A stretch of 6,406 nt of DNA from Methanomicrobiaceae archaeon. GTDB lineage: Archaea > Halobacteriota > Methanomicrobia > Methanomicrobiales > Methanomicrobiaceae. Below, in pieces: positions 5,948 to 6,406 of the stretch (position 1 is its first letter; each line of letters opens with the position of its first letter). A program made the position numbers and the translations under genes. The notes under the pieces are model-generated. The model saw only the letters and a list, made by a program, of their open reading frames with translations. It searched no databases and had not been told where the DNA came from. The stretch covers positions 1-6,406 of the forward strand of contig DAOVRB010000066.1 of NCBI GenBank assembly GCA_030628325.1, in the 5' to 3' direction.

Positions 5948-6041
5948 ATTATGGTTACCTCATCACTTCAGATCTGCAGTATATCTCATTTATGTTGTCT
6001 TGGATTCTATATTAGGGCAATCAATGCAAAGAATAATATGT

Positions 6042-6061
6042 GTGCACAGGTGCACTGCATA
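6042..6061. promoter_or_regulatory. GTGCAC pair and shared TGCACTGCATA element upstream of copy 2
   Basis: The palindrome GTGCAC occurs at 6042-6047 and 6050-6055, and the second runs into TGCACTGCATA (6051-6061), which also occurs at 4879-4889. On the minus strand the TATA-like TATAAATA at 6075-6068 lies just upstream. These elements would therefore fall at the expected start of transcription towards the small ORF and copy 2. The remaining DNA between 5948 and 6097 shows no gene. Confidence 0.4.
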
Positions 6062-6097
6062 CACATGTATTTATATGGCATTCTACGAGATTATATT

Positions 6098-6122
6098 ATA
6101 ATTTACCTGTGATGTAAATTAT
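6098..6122. promoter_or_regulatory. 25-base dyad, probable operator of the winged-helix gene
   Basis: ATAATTTAC (6098-6106) and GTAAATTAT (6114-6122) are perfect nine-base inverted arms around a seven-base centre. The TATA-like TTATATTATAA (6091-6101) overlaps the left arm. A start about 25 bases further on would lie in or just after the right arm, and the gene begins at 6148. A site between TATA box and transcription start is a usual place for archaeal repressor binding, so autoregulation by the adjacent helix-turn-helix protein is plausible. Confidence 0.55.
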
Positions 6123-6147
6123 CCGGGCATTAATCTGTGGGTTAGAG

Positions 6148-6406
6148 ATGAAAGAAATAATTCTGGTGAAAACAATTCTCAGTGATGCTTCAAAAATGGG
6201 GCAGAACGGACTTACAGTTACAGAACTCTCTGAAAGGGCAAATCTTCACCGCAATACTATTGCAAAAATAATGAAAATTCTACAGTTGAAAGGGGATGTT
6301 GATGTCAGACATGTGGGTGCTGCAAAGATATTTTCACTGGCTCACAGAATCCCGTTATCATGTTTTCATAATTTTTATGAGATAGCATTAATTGCTTTTA
6401 ATAGCA
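6148..6406 (+). CDS. Winged helix-turn-helix regulator, N-terminal part (runs off window)
   Basis: Eighty-six codons are visible from ATG 6148 without a stop; the gene continues past the window. Residues 22-47 (LTVTELSERANLHRNTIAK and following) form a helix-turn-helix with the recognition helix at about HRNTIAKIMKIL. The wing follows at about 49-64 (GDVDVRHVGAAKIFSL), leading to HRIPLS (66-71). This arrangement, with an R(V/I)P(L/I)S segment after the wing, is typical of Methanomicrobiales regulators in which a PAS sensory domain follows. The residues after 72 (FHNFYEIALIAFNS) would fit the first strand of such a PAS domain, but that part is cut off. No strong ribosome-binding site is seen; an in-frame TAA at 6115-6117 excludes an earlier ATG. 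The gene is divergent from copy 2, with a 200-base spacer to the small ORF. Confidence 0.75.
   Translation, partial: MKEIILVKTILSDASKMGQNGLTVTELSERANLHRNTIAKIMKILQLKGDVDVRHVGAAKIFSLAHRIPLSCFHNFYEIALIAFNS

Noticed and set aside
5886..6112. Two overlapping plus-strand ORFs of 66 and 71 codons in the copy 2 upstream region
   Set aside because: They overlap each other and the small ORF on the other strand, have biased hydrophobic and Cys-rich composition, and show no recognisable domain.

Overview
The window looks archaeal and most likely comes from a methanogen of the Methanomicrobiales. Three things point there. Ribosome-binding sites are of the GGTGA/GAGGT/AGGAG type. Upstream regions carry TATA-box-like elements rather than bacterial -35/-10 boxes. 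The receiver-PAS proteins and the winged-helix regulator at the right edge resemble families that are expanded in that order. The assignment rests on family recall, not on a database search.

Left half (1-3722, + strand): a phosphate-uptake operon in the order pstS (3' end only) - pstCA - pstB - phoU. The two membrane permeases, normally separate proteins, form one continuous 675-residue polypeptide with an extra hydrophobic hairpin between the halves. pstB overlaps or abuts the end of pstCA, and phoU starts 12 bases after the pstB stop, so the last three genes are probably co-transcribed. PstS binds phosphate outside the cell, PstCA forms the channel, PstB hydrolyses ATP, and PhoU links transport to signalling.

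Right half (3793-5947, - strand): two tandem paralogous genes for receiver-PAS proteins, about 85% identical in protein. Their coding cores form gap-free direct repeats exactly 1292 bases apart. Both stop just after the PAS domain and have no output domain. In-frame behind the stop of the upstream copy (two adjacent stop codons) lies a 49-codon stretch that still reads as a histidine-kinase phosphoacceptor region (SGITGHNLANQ). At least this copy therefore appears to descend from a full sensor kinase. The two copies also differ at the N terminus: a short leader segment is fused in-frame in one, but in the other it is a separate 37-codon ORF overlapping the start codon by ATGA.

The AT-rich spacer between the copies (about 4627-4925) holds three TTTGATC boxes about 40 bases apart, each followed by a TATA-like element, and several perfect dyads. 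At the right edge a divergent + strand gene (6148 to beyond the window) encodes an N-terminal winged helix-turn-helix. It is preceded by a 25-base dyad with perfect 9-base arms in an operator-like position. No RNA genes, CRISPR arrays or insertion sequences were seen.
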